Assembly (NCBI RefSeq): GCF_002224645.1
Contig: NZ_CP022121.1
Location: 558,001 to 622,000, forward strand
Direction of reading: 5' to 3'
Length of the DNA stretch: 64,000 nt
DNA from: Dehalobacterium formicoaceticum
GTDB lineage: Bacteria > Bacillota > Dehalobacteriia > Dehalobacteriales > Dehalobacteriaceae
Shown here: one piece after another, positions 53,401 through 61,660 of the stretch
How the letters are laid out: every line of letters begins with the position of its first letter
How positions within the stretch are numbered: the first letter of the stretch is position 1
Notes under the pieces: generated by a model
Seen by the model: only the letters and a program-made list of their open reading frames with translations
What the model was told of the DNA's origin: nothing
Database searches by the model: none
Made by a program: the position numbers and the translations under genes

Positions 53401-55324
53401 TTATAAAAATTTGTTCCTCTACACCAAAATGAGGAACGTGGCGGGTCTGTCCCAGACCGAGGCGCAGAAGTCCTCCGATCTGTTTGCCAAATGCCGCTAC
53501 CTGGATGAATTGACCGAGGGGCGCGGTATCATCTTTGCCACGGGAACACCTATTTCCAACAGTATCACCGAGATGTATACCATGCAGCGGTATCTGCAGT
53601 ACGAAGCTCTGCGTAAAAACGGACTCCAACATTTTGATTGCTGGGCAAGTACATTCGGGGAAACCGTTACGGCCATTGAGCTTGCGCCGGAGGGAACTGG
53701 CTACCGGGCCAAAACGAGGTTTGCACGGTTCTATAACCTCCCGGAACTCATGAACATGTTCAAGGAAATCGCGGATATCAAAACTGCGGATATGCTGAAT
53801 CTTCCTGTACCGAAAGCTAACTACCACAATGTGGCTGTGAAACCCAGCGTATTCCAGCAGGACATGGTGGCCGAGCTTGCCGAGCGCGCCGAACGGGTAC
53901 GCGCCAAGCTGGTAGAACCCTATGAGGACAATATGCTTAAAATCACCAACGATGGCCGCAAGCTGGCCCTTGACCAGCGACTGGCCAATCCCATGCTGCC
54001 AGACCACGAAGAAAGCAAGGTAAACGCCTGCGTGGACAATATCTTCCGCTTCTGGCAGGAAAACAGCGATAAGAAATTGACGCAACTTGTGTTCTGTGAC
54101 CTGTCCACACCTAAAGGTGACGGAAATTTCAATGTGTACGAGGATGTGCGCCAAAAACTCATCGCACGTGGAATCCCCGCCGACGAGGTTGCCTTTATTC
54201 ACGATGCCAACACGGAGACCAAGAAAAAGGAGCTGTTTGCCAAAGTCCGCAAGGGACAGGTACGTGCCCTGTTAGGCTCCACCTTTAAGATGGGGGCTGG
54301 AACCAATGTTCAGGACCGATTGATTGCGCTTCATGACCTGGATTGCCCGTGGCGGCCAAGAGATTTGGAGCAGCGCTCCGGACGTATTGTGCGGCAAGGC
54401 AATAAAAACGACGAGGTGCATATCTTCCGGTATGTAACGGAAAACACCTTCGATGCTTACCTCTACCAGATACTTGAGAACAAGCAGCGGTTTATCAGTC
54501 AGATTATGACCAGCAAATCCCCTGTAAGAAGCGCCGAGGACATTGACGAAACAGCGCTTTCTTATGCTGAGGTGAAGGCGCTGGCTACTGGCAATCCCTA
54601 TATAAAAGAGAAGATGGATCTGGATATTCAGGTGTCTAAGTTGAAGCTTTTGAAGGCGAATCATTTAAGCCAGCGTTACGCTTTGGAAGACCGGTTGCTC
54701 AAACACTACCCGCAGCAGATCAAATCCACCGAGGAACGGATTGAGGGTTATGAAAAAGACCTTTCCCTGTATGAGCAGCATAGCACATTGAAAACTATCG
54801 ATGGCACCACAGAGGAAAGCAAATTTGCGGGCATGACGGTCAAGGGAGTTTCGTACACCGAAAAGGCACAGGCGGGCGCGGCCATCCTTGAAGCCTGCAA
54901 GCTGATGACCACGCCGGAGCCGCAGGAGCTGGGCAGCTACATGGGATTTCCGATGCTGTTTTCCTTTGATGGATTTAATAAGCAGTATCAAATCACCCTA
55001 CGGGGCGCTCTCAGTCATACGTTCACTTTGGGTACAGACATCCACGGCAATATCACAAGACTCAATAACACTCTTGCCGAAATACCAAAGAAGCTGGAAT
55101 ATTGCCAAGAACAGTTAAAAACGCTCCACCAGCAGATGGAAACGGCTAAAGAGCAAATCGACATTCCCTTTGAGAAGGAGCAAGAGCTTCAAACCAAATC
55201 TGCGCGGCTTGCAGAGCTGAACATTTTGCTCAACATGGATAAACATGAAAACGAGATGATCGACGGCGAGCCGGATGAGGACATAGATGTACCGGAAAAG
55301 AAAGCCGTGGGCTACGAAAGATGA
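47487..55324 (+). pseudogene. Giant DNA methylase-SNF2 helicase, frameshifted near the front
   Basis: About 2,612 residues if joined. The front (47487-47900; TTG start after AAGGAGGGAT) is an ArdC/LtrC-like region: DQLLIYAQRPDATACAPIEL. It breaks in the A7 run at 47884-47890; one more A gives EEKKDIVTALI and joins the frame 47897-55324. That part has a low-complexity linker (codons ~135-255), then an N6-adenine methylase (ILEPACGIGNFFG and IGNVPFGSYG, about 990-1060). The SNF2 helicase follows: LLAHCVGAGKTYEMT (about 1664), LFVDEADFY (about 1829) and QRSGRIVRQGN (about 2160). Coiled coils end it. In Tn1549-type ICEs it is thought to serve DNA processing or protection during transfer. Confidence 0.9.
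48330..48671 (+). CDS. TnpV-like protein encoded inside the helicase gene in another frame
   Basis: A 113-residue protein in the +1 frame relative to the giant helicase. It has the TnpV features: ELTYTQKGNYLIPDLMLP, IGKYGMLRKTYLKNYRKG, LSEIDRTAKERIEQI and a C-terminal AEESVLAELIYN. The ATG at 48330 follows GAAAGGGATGG. In the helicase frame the same DNA encodes a Gly/Arg/Asp-rich linker with no fold, so TnpV is the constrained reading. TnpV is known from Tn4451-like transposons and ICEs; its function is not settled. Confidence 0.8.
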   Translation: MELTYTQKGNYLIPDLMLPKEETYIGKYGMLRKTYLKNYRKGMYASLMLSGKLNSHLSEIDRTAKERIEQITAKLLQSSPAPDKATDPMGWTGHMNNLRHSAEESVLAELIYN

Positions 55325-55335
55325 GGTGAAAAAAC

Positions 55336-56286
55336 ATGCCTTATGTAACACCGGAGCAGATTGAGCGCTCAAAGCGAATGGATCTGCTGACTTACCTGCA
55401 ATATTATGAGCCGCAGGAGCTGGTGCGCTTTTCCGGCAACGTCTATACCACACGTACCCATGACAGCCTGAAAATCAGCAATGGGAAATGGTGCTGGTGG
55501 TCGCGCAACATCGGCGGGCGTTCTGCCCTGGACTATCTCATCAAGGTACGGGGCATGACGCTCCCGGAAGCGGTACTTCAGATAGACGGACAGTCAGCGG
55601 TCATGCCGCCTGTTTCGCCAAAGGTGCAGAAACCTGTTGAGCCTAAAAAACTGCTCCTGCCTGAGAAAAATGAAAACAATGACCACGTGATTACCTACCT
55701 CATGGGGCGCGGCATTCACCGGGAGATTATAGACTACTGTATCCGGACCAAACAGCTATATGAAAGCCGTGATTATCACAACGCCGTCTTTATCGGTTTT
55801 GACCGGCATGGCGTTCCCAAATATGCTACTCTCCGTGGAACTTTTGGCAAACGGTTTATGGGGGAAGTGAACGGAAGTGACAAGCACTTCTCCTTCTCTA
55901 TCCCAGCCAGGAACGAATGCCGCAAACTGCACTTATTTGAAAGCGCTATTGATTTATTATCCCATGGTACGTTGGAACTGCTTTCCGGTAAGGACTGGCA
56001 GCAGGAAAATTGCCTGTCCCTTGCGGGAATCTATATGCCGAAAAAGATTATTGAGGAAAGCACCCCACCTGCTGCACTCATGCAATACTTAAAAGACTTC
56101 CCACAAATAAAGGAAATCGCTTTACATCTGGACAACGACACGGCTGGACGGCTGGCAGCAAAGACTATCAAGACCCTTCTTTCCTCCTCACTTACCGTTT
56201 CCGATGAGCCGCCAAAGCGTGGAAAGGATGTGAACGACTATTTGAAAATTACCTCAAAGATGCGACAGCTACGGGAACGTGAATAA
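55336..56286 (+). CDS. DUF3991/Toprim primase-like protein
   Basis: A 316-residue protein. The N-terminal zinc-finger-like/DUF3991 region shows LKISNGKWCWWSRNIGGRSA. The C-terminal Toprim_2 fold shows LHLFESAIDLLSHGT (Glu) and IALHLDNDTAGRLAAKTI (D-x-D-like), then GKDVNDYL. Such proteins probably prime replication of the transferred strand. The start follows GAGGTGAAAAAAC, 12 bases after the helicase stop. Confidence 0.88.
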   Translation: MPYVTPEQIERSKRMDLLTYLQYYEPQELVRFSGNVYTTRTHDSLKISNGKWCWWSRNIGGRSALDYLIKVRGMTLPEAVLQIDGQSAVMPPVSPKVQKPVEPKKLLLPEKNENNDHVITYLMGRGIHREIIDYCIRTKQLYESRDYHNAVFIGFDRHGVPKYATLRGTFGKRFMGEVNGSDKHFSFSIPARNECRKLHLFESAIDLLSHGTLELLSGKDWQQENCLSLAGIYMPKKIIEESTPPAALMQYLKDFPQIKEIALHLDNDTAGRLAAKTIKTLLSSSLTVSDEPPKRGKDVNDYLKITSKMRQLRERE

Positions 56287-56438
56287 GCTGAAAGTTTTAT
56301 TTTCGGCATGTTATCGCTGAAATAAAAGCGATAGCGGGAGAAAAATAAAATAATAGCAGCAATCTTTTATGCAGTTTTAGCAATTTACACAGATAAGCAT
56401 CCTCAATACAAGTAAATTGAGGATTTTCCTCAATCGCA

Positions 56439-56467
56439 TTGTATTATATTAGGAAATTGGTTATAAT
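56439..56467 (+). promoter_or_regulatory. Promoter of the RloA/RloB-like cargo operon
   Basis: TTGTAT (56439-56444), a 17-base spacer, TATAAT (56462-56467). Just upstream CCTCAAT (56401), ATTGAGG (56416) and CCTCAAT (56428) form an inverted and a direct repeat that may be an operator. Confidence 0.7.
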
Positions 56468-56514
56468 ATAGATAATGAATTACGGAATTATAGCAATCTT
56501 AAGGAGGATGCTTT

Positions 56515-57816
56515 ATGCTGATAAAGTATGTATTTCAAAACTTCCGCTCCTTCAAGGGCAAGACCCAACTGAATATGGGAGCAGGACCACAGCGGACTTT
56601 GGACGAAAATCTCATCCGCGAAAATGGACTTCGTATCCTTCCCTCTGCTGTCATATATGGTTCAAACGCCAGCGGAAAATCAAATATTATTATGTCCCTG
56701 GCACTGATGCGGGAGATCGTATTACAAGGTTCTCTTGATGCTTCGTCTCCAGATTTGAATAATCTTGAATTATACCCCTTCGCCCACAGTCCGAAACAAA
56801 ACCCCATGTTATTTGAAGTGGAGTTTTCAAACGAAGGCTCTCATTTTCTATATTCCTTTGAAGTCATGACCAAGCTGTTTGACAAGGGAAAACGCCAGAT
56901 TACATCGGAACAGCTATGGATAGACAGCAACAAGGGAATGATACAGATTTTTGAGCGCGACCTGCAAAAGGTTACTATCAAACGGGATAAGAAAGTGCTT
57001 TCCCTTATACAGTATAATGAAAAGCTGCTGGCAGAATTTGAAAACAAAATCAATAAAAACCTTGACCCAGCTGAGTTATTTTTAACACATGCGTTCAAAA
57101 CCGTTGTCAGCAGCGAAATTGCCGATAAAGTAATTGATTTTTTTAAAAACAAGCTGATTGTGGTAAGTGATTTTACCCTTAAGAAAGCAAACCTGACATT
57201 TTCTGCGACCGATATGCCGGATAAAGATTTCCTTGCATGGAACAAAACACTTGACGGCTTTGTAAAAAACGCGGATTTCGGCCCTCAGCGAATCCTGTTC
57301 AAATCCCAAAAATCGGAGGATGAGCATTCCGCCGATATGCAGCTTGTTTCTATCTACAAGTCCGGCAAGCGGGATATAATGGTTTCCGCTGAATTGATGG
57401 AATCAAGGGGAACCTTGAAGCTTTTGGATTTTGCCATTCCCTTTGAAAACTTATTCACGAAGGGAGGCATATTCGTACTGGACGAATTTGATGCGGCAAT
57501 CCATCCTGAATTGATAAAAGGCATCATCGCTCTTTTCAATGATCAATCAGTAAATAAAAAAGGGGCACAGCTTATTTTTACTACACATAACCCGATTTAT
57601 CTGAGCAACAAGATATTCCGGCGTGATCAAATCAAATTTGTCGAAAAAGATAAGGACACCTTTGAAAGCACCGTTTATTCGCTGGCTGATTTCGGTTCCA
57701 CAGATGTCAGGAATGACCAGAACTATCTGTTAAATTATTTTAAAGGAAAATACGGTACACTTCCGTATATTGACTTTTCCAAGCTTTTTAACGAAGAAGC
57801 AAAGGAGGAAGAATGA
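56515..57816 (+). CDS. RloA/AbiL-type AAA ATPase
   Basis: A 433-residue SMC-like/OLD-like ATPase. It opens with LIKYVFQNFRSFKGKTQLNM. Walker A is VIYGSNASGKSNIIMSL (about residue 47), Walker B is IFVLDEFDAAIHPELIKGI (about 325), then LIFTTHNPIYLSN (H-loop). Proteins of this kind pair with RloB or AbiLii proteins in phage abortive infection. The ATG at 56515 follows AAGGAGGATGCTTT. It overlaps the next gene by 4 bases. Confidence 0.88.
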   Translation: MLIKYVFQNFRSFKGKTQLNMGAGPQRTLDENLIRENGLRILPSAVIYGSNASGKSNIIMSLALMREIVLQGSLDASSPDLNNLELYPFAHSPKQNPMLFEVEFSNEGSHFLYSFEVMTKLFDKGKRQITSEQLWIDSNKGMIQIFERDLQKVTIKRDKKVLSLIQYNEKLLAEFENKINKNLDPAELFLTHAFKTVVSSEIADKVIDFFKNKLIVVSDFTLKKANLTFSATDMPDKDFLAWNKTLDGFVKNADFGPQRILFKSQKSEDEHSADMQLVSIYKSGKRDIMVSAELMESRGTLKLLDFAIPFENLFTKGGIFVLDEFDAAIHPELIKGIIALFNDQSVNKKGAQLIFTTHNPIYLSNKIFRRDQIKFVEKDKDTFESTVYSLADFGSTDVRNDQNYLLNYFKGKYGTLPYIDFSKLFNEEAKEEE

Positions 57817-58427
57817 TGTACCGTAAAACTTACTTTTGCGTCTGTGACGGCCAGCAGGAAGAAATGTACCTAAAGCATGTTGCATTTCTTTTGAAAATAT
57901 TTCCGGAACGGGTTGTTACCTTCAATACGACACGCGGTTCCGCTGAAAGACTTAAGAAAAACTACACAGAGTATGATAACGCCGCTCTGTTTGACTATGA
58001 TTTCAAGGACACGGAGTTTCGTCAAAACATAATAATATGTGAACAGCTCCGAAGAAAAAGCCGGAGAGAAAAGGGAAAAAATGTTTACCACGCATACAGC
58101 AATGTGAACATAGACTTGTGGTTTATTCTTCATAAAGAGGATTTTAACAGACCGGTTGCTTCAAATGGTGCTTACGTTGTTGATGTACGCAGAATATATG
58201 GGTTGAACCGAGAGGCGGATATTAAAGAAAGGGCTAATCTTGAAAGGATACTAAGGCAGATTACCCTTGAAGATGTAAGACATGCAATCAGGCGGGCAGA
58301 TCAAATCCGGGCCGGGAAATTGGAATCTGACTGCTTTATGGTAGATTCTGTCGCCTGCTATGGCAATCCGGACTTTTCCCTTCATGATTTTCTAAAAATT
58401 GTCCTTCAGGATTGCGGGGAACTATAA
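57813..58427 (+). CDS. RloB-like (AbiLii-type) protein
   Basis: A 204-residue protein with the RloB layout: the N-terminal strand FCVCDGQQEEMYLKHV takes the place of the usual C-E-G-x-x-E site, the middle has HAYSNVNIDLWFILHKEDF, and the C-terminus carries more conserved patches. RloB resembles Toprim/OLD nucleases. Here the usual Glu appears as Asp in CDGQQEE, a variation to note. Together with the upstream ATPase it is a probable anti-phage pair. ATG at 57813 (or 57816). Confidence 0.82.
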   Translation: MMYRKTYFCVCDGQQEEMYLKHVAFLLKIFPERVVTFNTTRGSAERLKKNYTEYDNAALFDYDFKDTEFRQNIIICEQLRRKSRREKGKNVYHAYSNVNIDLWFILHKEDFNRPVASNGAYVVDVRRIYGLNREADIKERANLERILRQITLEDVRHAIRRADQIRAGKLESDCFMVDSVACYGNPDFSLHDFLKIVLQDCGEL

Positions 58428-58491
58428 AAGCAAAGAAGATGCGAGAATTTAATTATTTATAGGTTCATGTCGTGAGAAAGGTGCTTATTAT

Positions 58492-59301
58492 ATGACCAAT
58501 TTTATTGATGTATTGACAAAAGATATAACTATAAATGTACTAATAGGTTTCTTCTACTCTGCTTTATTAGGACTGTTAGTATTCATTTTGACTGATATAA
58601 ATGGAAAACGAAACAATATTAGAAGAATGGAAATAGATTTAACAAAATATACATTTGTTTCACAGTCGATAAATAATTCGTTAACGAACATTTCGCAAAT
58701 AGATGGAGCCGATTATCGTCGCTTTTTTGGAGATATTTTAGACGGAAAACAAATTCAAATGTCAGATTATAAAAATGTTTACGAATTTATTATATTTGAT
58801 AAGATTCCTGAATTACCTGCTTTAGGCGATTATCTTGTAAGTAAATTTATAGACAAAATGGAAAACAGTATAGAAGAAAATAAAATTGAAGAACTCCTTG
58901 ATTTATTAAAGCAAACTAATAAAGAAAAAGAAAACTATATTAATAAGCGTAATTTGTTTCTTATAAGGTATGAGGATATAAATAGGAGAATAAAAAGACT
59001 AAACGAAAGATTAGATTACTATAGATTTTTAAGCAAACAATTAATTGCTTTTGAGAATCCTAATAAGAATAATGAATCACAGATAGTAAGACATTTACAT
59101 GTTTTCAGATATTGTACGGATTCGATAATACAAGAAGCAAAAACTATTCTAAAAACATTACAACTGCTAGACGATGCTATAATGAGTAAAAAGCGTGATA
59201 TTAAGCAGGAAATAAATCAAATAGATAAGAATTACAATATTGTCTTTAAAATATTGGTTGGATGTTTGATAGTATGTGGAATTTTGTTATTGGTTGCTTA
59301 G
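58492..59301 (+). CDS. Two-helix membrane protein with cytoplasmic coiled coil
   Basis: A 269-residue, AT-rich gene of unknown family. A membrane helix lies near the N-terminus (INVLIGFFYSALLGLLVFIL), another at the C-terminus (ILVGCLIVCGILLLVA). Between them about 210 charged residues are helical (NKEKENYINKRNLFLIRYED). The start follows AAAGGTGCTTATT. Codon use is far more AT-rich than the conjugation genes, so it came in separately. Likely cargo; a defence role is a guess from position. Confidence 0.6.
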   Translation: MTNFIDVLTKDITINVLIGFFYSALLGLLVFILTDINGKRNNIRRMEIDLTKYTFVSQSINNSLTNISQIDGADYRRFFGDILDGKQIQMSDYKNVYEFIIFDKIPELPALGDYLVSKFIDKMENSIEENKIEELLDLLKQTNKEKENYINKRNLFLIRYEDINRRIKRLNERLDYYRFLSKQLIAFENPNKNNESQIVRHLHVFRYCTDSIIQEAKTILKTLQLLDDAIMSKKRDIKQEINQIDKNYNIVFKILVGCLIVCGILLLVA

Positions 59302-59344
59302 ACTGATGTCAGGAATATAAAATTAATAACTGAGGAATTAAACT

Positions 59345-60097
59345 ATGATGAAAATACTAGATATTGATTTGGACTTTTTTTTAAATAAAATTGCATATGA
59401 TGTTGATGATACATGTGGGCTGAGATTAAGCTCAGAAGAATATTTAGTTGATTCTAAGGAAAATGTGAAACTGTTTTTAGAGAAGCAATGCGGATTATCA
59501 TTGGAAAATAAAGTTCCAGGTAAAGTAGTAAATCACCATAATGAGGCATTATACGTATGGAATGAGATGATAAAAAATCACTTATTAAAAAAACCTTTTA
59601 ACATTACTCACGTTGACGCACATCCAGATCTTTGGTTTGGAGATTGTTCAATAACTTATATTATGACAGAACTTACAAGATTACCTTTAGCTAATAGAAA
59701 CTATATTGAAGATGTTGACGAGAGTAAAATCAAATGTGGAAACTATTTAATTTTCGCTATAGCTTTAGGGTGGGTTGATTCATTGGAATTTGTATATCAT
59801 GAAAAATGGGAAGGTGAAGATTTACATAAATGGTTTTTTAAAGATTTTGACTTTAGAACATTACAAATAGAACTGAAAAACTTTAGTTATGAGGTTTATA
59901 GAGATAATATGGATAGGCTAAAACAAATTACTCCGTTAAATATTGACCCCGCTATTCCATTTAAGGCCGTACCAAAACAAAGTTTTTTAAATAACGATAA
60001 ATACGATTTTGTTATATTAAGTAAATCTCCAGGTTATACTCCCGAAACAGCAGATTCTTTAATTCCAGTTATTCAAGAGTATTTCACGGACATTTAG
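59345..60097 (+). CDS. UPF0489-family (arginase-like fold) protein
   Basis: A 250-residue protein. ILDIDLDFFLNKIAY and THVDAHPDLWFGD are the metal-site patterns of UPF0489 proteins, which share the arginase/deacetylase fold. FVILSKSPGYTPE is conserved near the end. The substrate is unknown. The start is ATG 59345 or 59348 after TGAGGAAT. It is as AT-rich as its neighbours and lies in the same cargo island. Confidence 0.8.
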   Translation: MMKILDIDLDFFLNKIAYDVDDTCGLRLSSEEYLVDSKENVKLFLEKQCGLSLENKVPGKVVNHHNEALYVWNEMIKNHLLKKPFNITHVDAHPDLWFGDCSITYIMTELTRLPLANRNYIEDVDESKIKCGNYLIFAIALGWVDSLEFVYHEKWEGEDLHKWFFKDFDFRTLQIELKNFSYEVYRDNMDRLKQITPLNIDPAIPFKAVPKQSFLNNDKYDFVILSKSPGYTPETADSLIPVIQEYFTDI

Positions 60098-60143
60098 TAT
60101 AAGAACGTTCTTAATGTGAATGTGATTAAAGGGGGGAGATATA

Positions 60144-60893
60144 TTGAAAAAACCGAGTATCGAAATTTCTCGCATGGGAGTTCCACAAGTAAAAAAGAGT
60201 TGTTTGAGGGAAATTATAAAAATGTTTGTTTATGTTGCAGTTGCAATTATATTCTGTATATTATTTTTTTATTCATTCAAGTATTTAGAATTGTATATCA
60301 GAAATATATATAGTGTAAAACCTTATAATGAAGCTAATACTGCAACTTGGATTAGTTCTGTTGCATCATATTGGGGTGGAATAATTGGTGGAGCAGTATC
60401 TGGGATGATTTCGCTGGGTGGAACATTCATAATAATTAATTACTACAGAAAATCAGATATATCTAATAGACAAATCTCAAATCAACCATTCTTAAATATA
60501 AAGCTATTAGATAATTATTCTAATAAGCCAGCTAATATAAATGATTTTCTGCATCTATGCGATATCGGGAAAGGTGATAGAATTATTTATACGCATATTG
60601 AGCTAAAAAATGTGGGTAAAAGCTTTGCAAGAACAGGTGTGTATTATAATGGTAGCAATTTTGGAGGAAATGCATTTCAATATATTGTGGAGGCTGGTGA
60701 GACTCTTGAAAAAAAAGTTTTGATAGGAATTAAATACAGCAATCAAGATGTGGAAGCAAGCCTTGGAATCATGTTCTTCGATTGTTTTATGAATGAGTAT
60801 ATACAAGTGTTTAATTTTAAAGTAGATGGTAATACGAAAAACGTTAATGTTGAAGCTGATTATCCGAATTTAACCCAATCAGCTTTTAAGTAA
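60144..60893 (+). CDS. Membrane protein of the AT-rich cargo island
   Basis: A 249-residue protein of unknown family. Helix 1 lies at about 27-48 (MFVYVAVAIIFCILFFYSFK), helix 2 at about 75-100 with the glycine-rich GGIIGGAVSGMISLGGTFII. The rest (about 105-249) is soluble and probably beta-rich (HIELKNVGKSFARTGVYY). The TTG start at 60144 follows GGGGGGAGATATA; a first ATG lies 30 bases in. This layout is seen in cargo and defence regions of other bacteria, without known function. Confidence 0.6.
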   Translation: MKKPSIEISRMGVPQVKKSCLREIIKMFVYVAVAIIFCILFFYSFKYLELYIRNIYSVKPYNEANTATWISSVASYWGGIIGGAVSGMISLGGTFIIINYYRKSDISNRQISNQPFLNIKLLDNYSNKPANINDFLHLCDIGKGDRIIYTHIELKNVGKSFARTGVYYNGSNFGGNAFQYIVEAGETLEKKVLIGIKYSNQDVEASLGIMFFDCFMNEYIQVFNFKVDGNTKNVNVEADYPNLTQSAFK

Positions 60894-61010
60894 TACAATC
60901 TTTATTATTATTCTTAATAATCAATGTTTTAATAAAGTAGTTAAAGGTGTTGATAAAAGAAACAATGCCTTTTTCTTTTGCCCAAAAATAAAGAAAGGAG
61001 CTTTGCTTTT

Positions 61011-61127
61011 ATGAAAACCTATCAGGTGGAATCAAAGAAACCCTTTGCCAGTGTGGAGTTTGCTGCACAGGAAAAGAAAGTGTACTCACGAAACAGAAAT
61101 AAGAAGCACTGTGGCTTGGAGCGATGA
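61011..61127 (+). CDS. 38-residue basic peptide before oriT
   Basis: A short basic peptide (KTYQVESKKPFASVEFAAQE) with GAAAGGAGCTTTGCTTTT before its ATG. Small genes of this kind often open the mobilisation region in Tn1549-like ICEs. The function is unknown; it could also be a leader peptide. Confidence 0.5.
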   Translation: MKTYQVESKKPFASVEFAAQEKKVYSRNRNKKHCGLER

Positions 61128-61182
61128 CCTCCGGCCTTTTCTTTTCGGCAGGTTTTTTTTAAGAACAATCGTAACCCACACC

Positions 61183-61260
61183 CAACACAAGACCGATGTC
61201 TTGTGTTGCAGCAAGCACTGAATAATGCCAGCATTATTCGCTTGTCAGGGATAATCCCTG
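61183..61260 (+). other. oriT: Candidate origin of transfer (oriT)
   Basis: Three inverted repeats stand close together before mobC. The first is CAACACAAGAC, loop CGAT, GTCTTGTGTTG (61183-61208). The second is GAATAATGC, CA, GCATTATTC (61220-61239), extended by CAAGC and GCTTG. The third is CAGGGA, TAA, TCCCTG (61246-61260). A cluster of hairpins directly upstream of mobC and relaxase genes is the usual place for oriT. The nick site cannot be named. Confidence 0.65.
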
Positions 61261-61288
61261 AAACCCTTAACAGAACAGGAGGTTCTAT

Positions 61289-61660
61289 ATGCTCAAAAGA
61301 AGCATCAAAATAACGTTTCGATTGAATGCCAAAGAACAGCAATCTCTTGTTAAGCAGGTAAAAAAATCCGGACTTTCACAGGAGGCTTTTATTCGTTCCC
61401 TTATTAACGGCTACATACCCAAGGAATTGCCCCCTCCCGACTATTTTTCCATGCTGCGGGAACTTCACGCCATCGGCAGCAACTTGAATCAGATTGCAGC
61501 AAAGGCCAATGCCACCGGGCATATCGACAAAACGGTGTTTCAATATGAAGCCAACCGACTCAGAAAGGCGGTACAAGATATTATAGAGGCGGTTACAGCG
61601 CCTGAAAGGAGGGCTGACAATGGCAACCACAGCGATATGGGATGTAACCGACCGCCTTGA
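61289..61660 (+). CDS. mobC: MobC-like relaxosome protein
   Basis: A 123-residue protein with a ribbon-helix-helix-like front (ITFRLNAKEQQSLVKQV, then LSQEAFIRSLINGY) and the MobC core LRELHAIGSNLNQIAAKANA. It opens oriT for the relaxase. ACAGGAGGTTCTAT precedes the ATG. The relaxase gene overlaps its end by 41 bases. Confidence 0.9.
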   Translation: MLKRSIKITFRLNAKEQQSLVKQVKKSGLSQEAFIRSLINGYIPKELPPPDYFSMLRELHAIGSNLNQIAAKANATGHIDKTVFQYEANRLRKAVQDIIEAVTAPERRADNGNHSDMGCNRPP

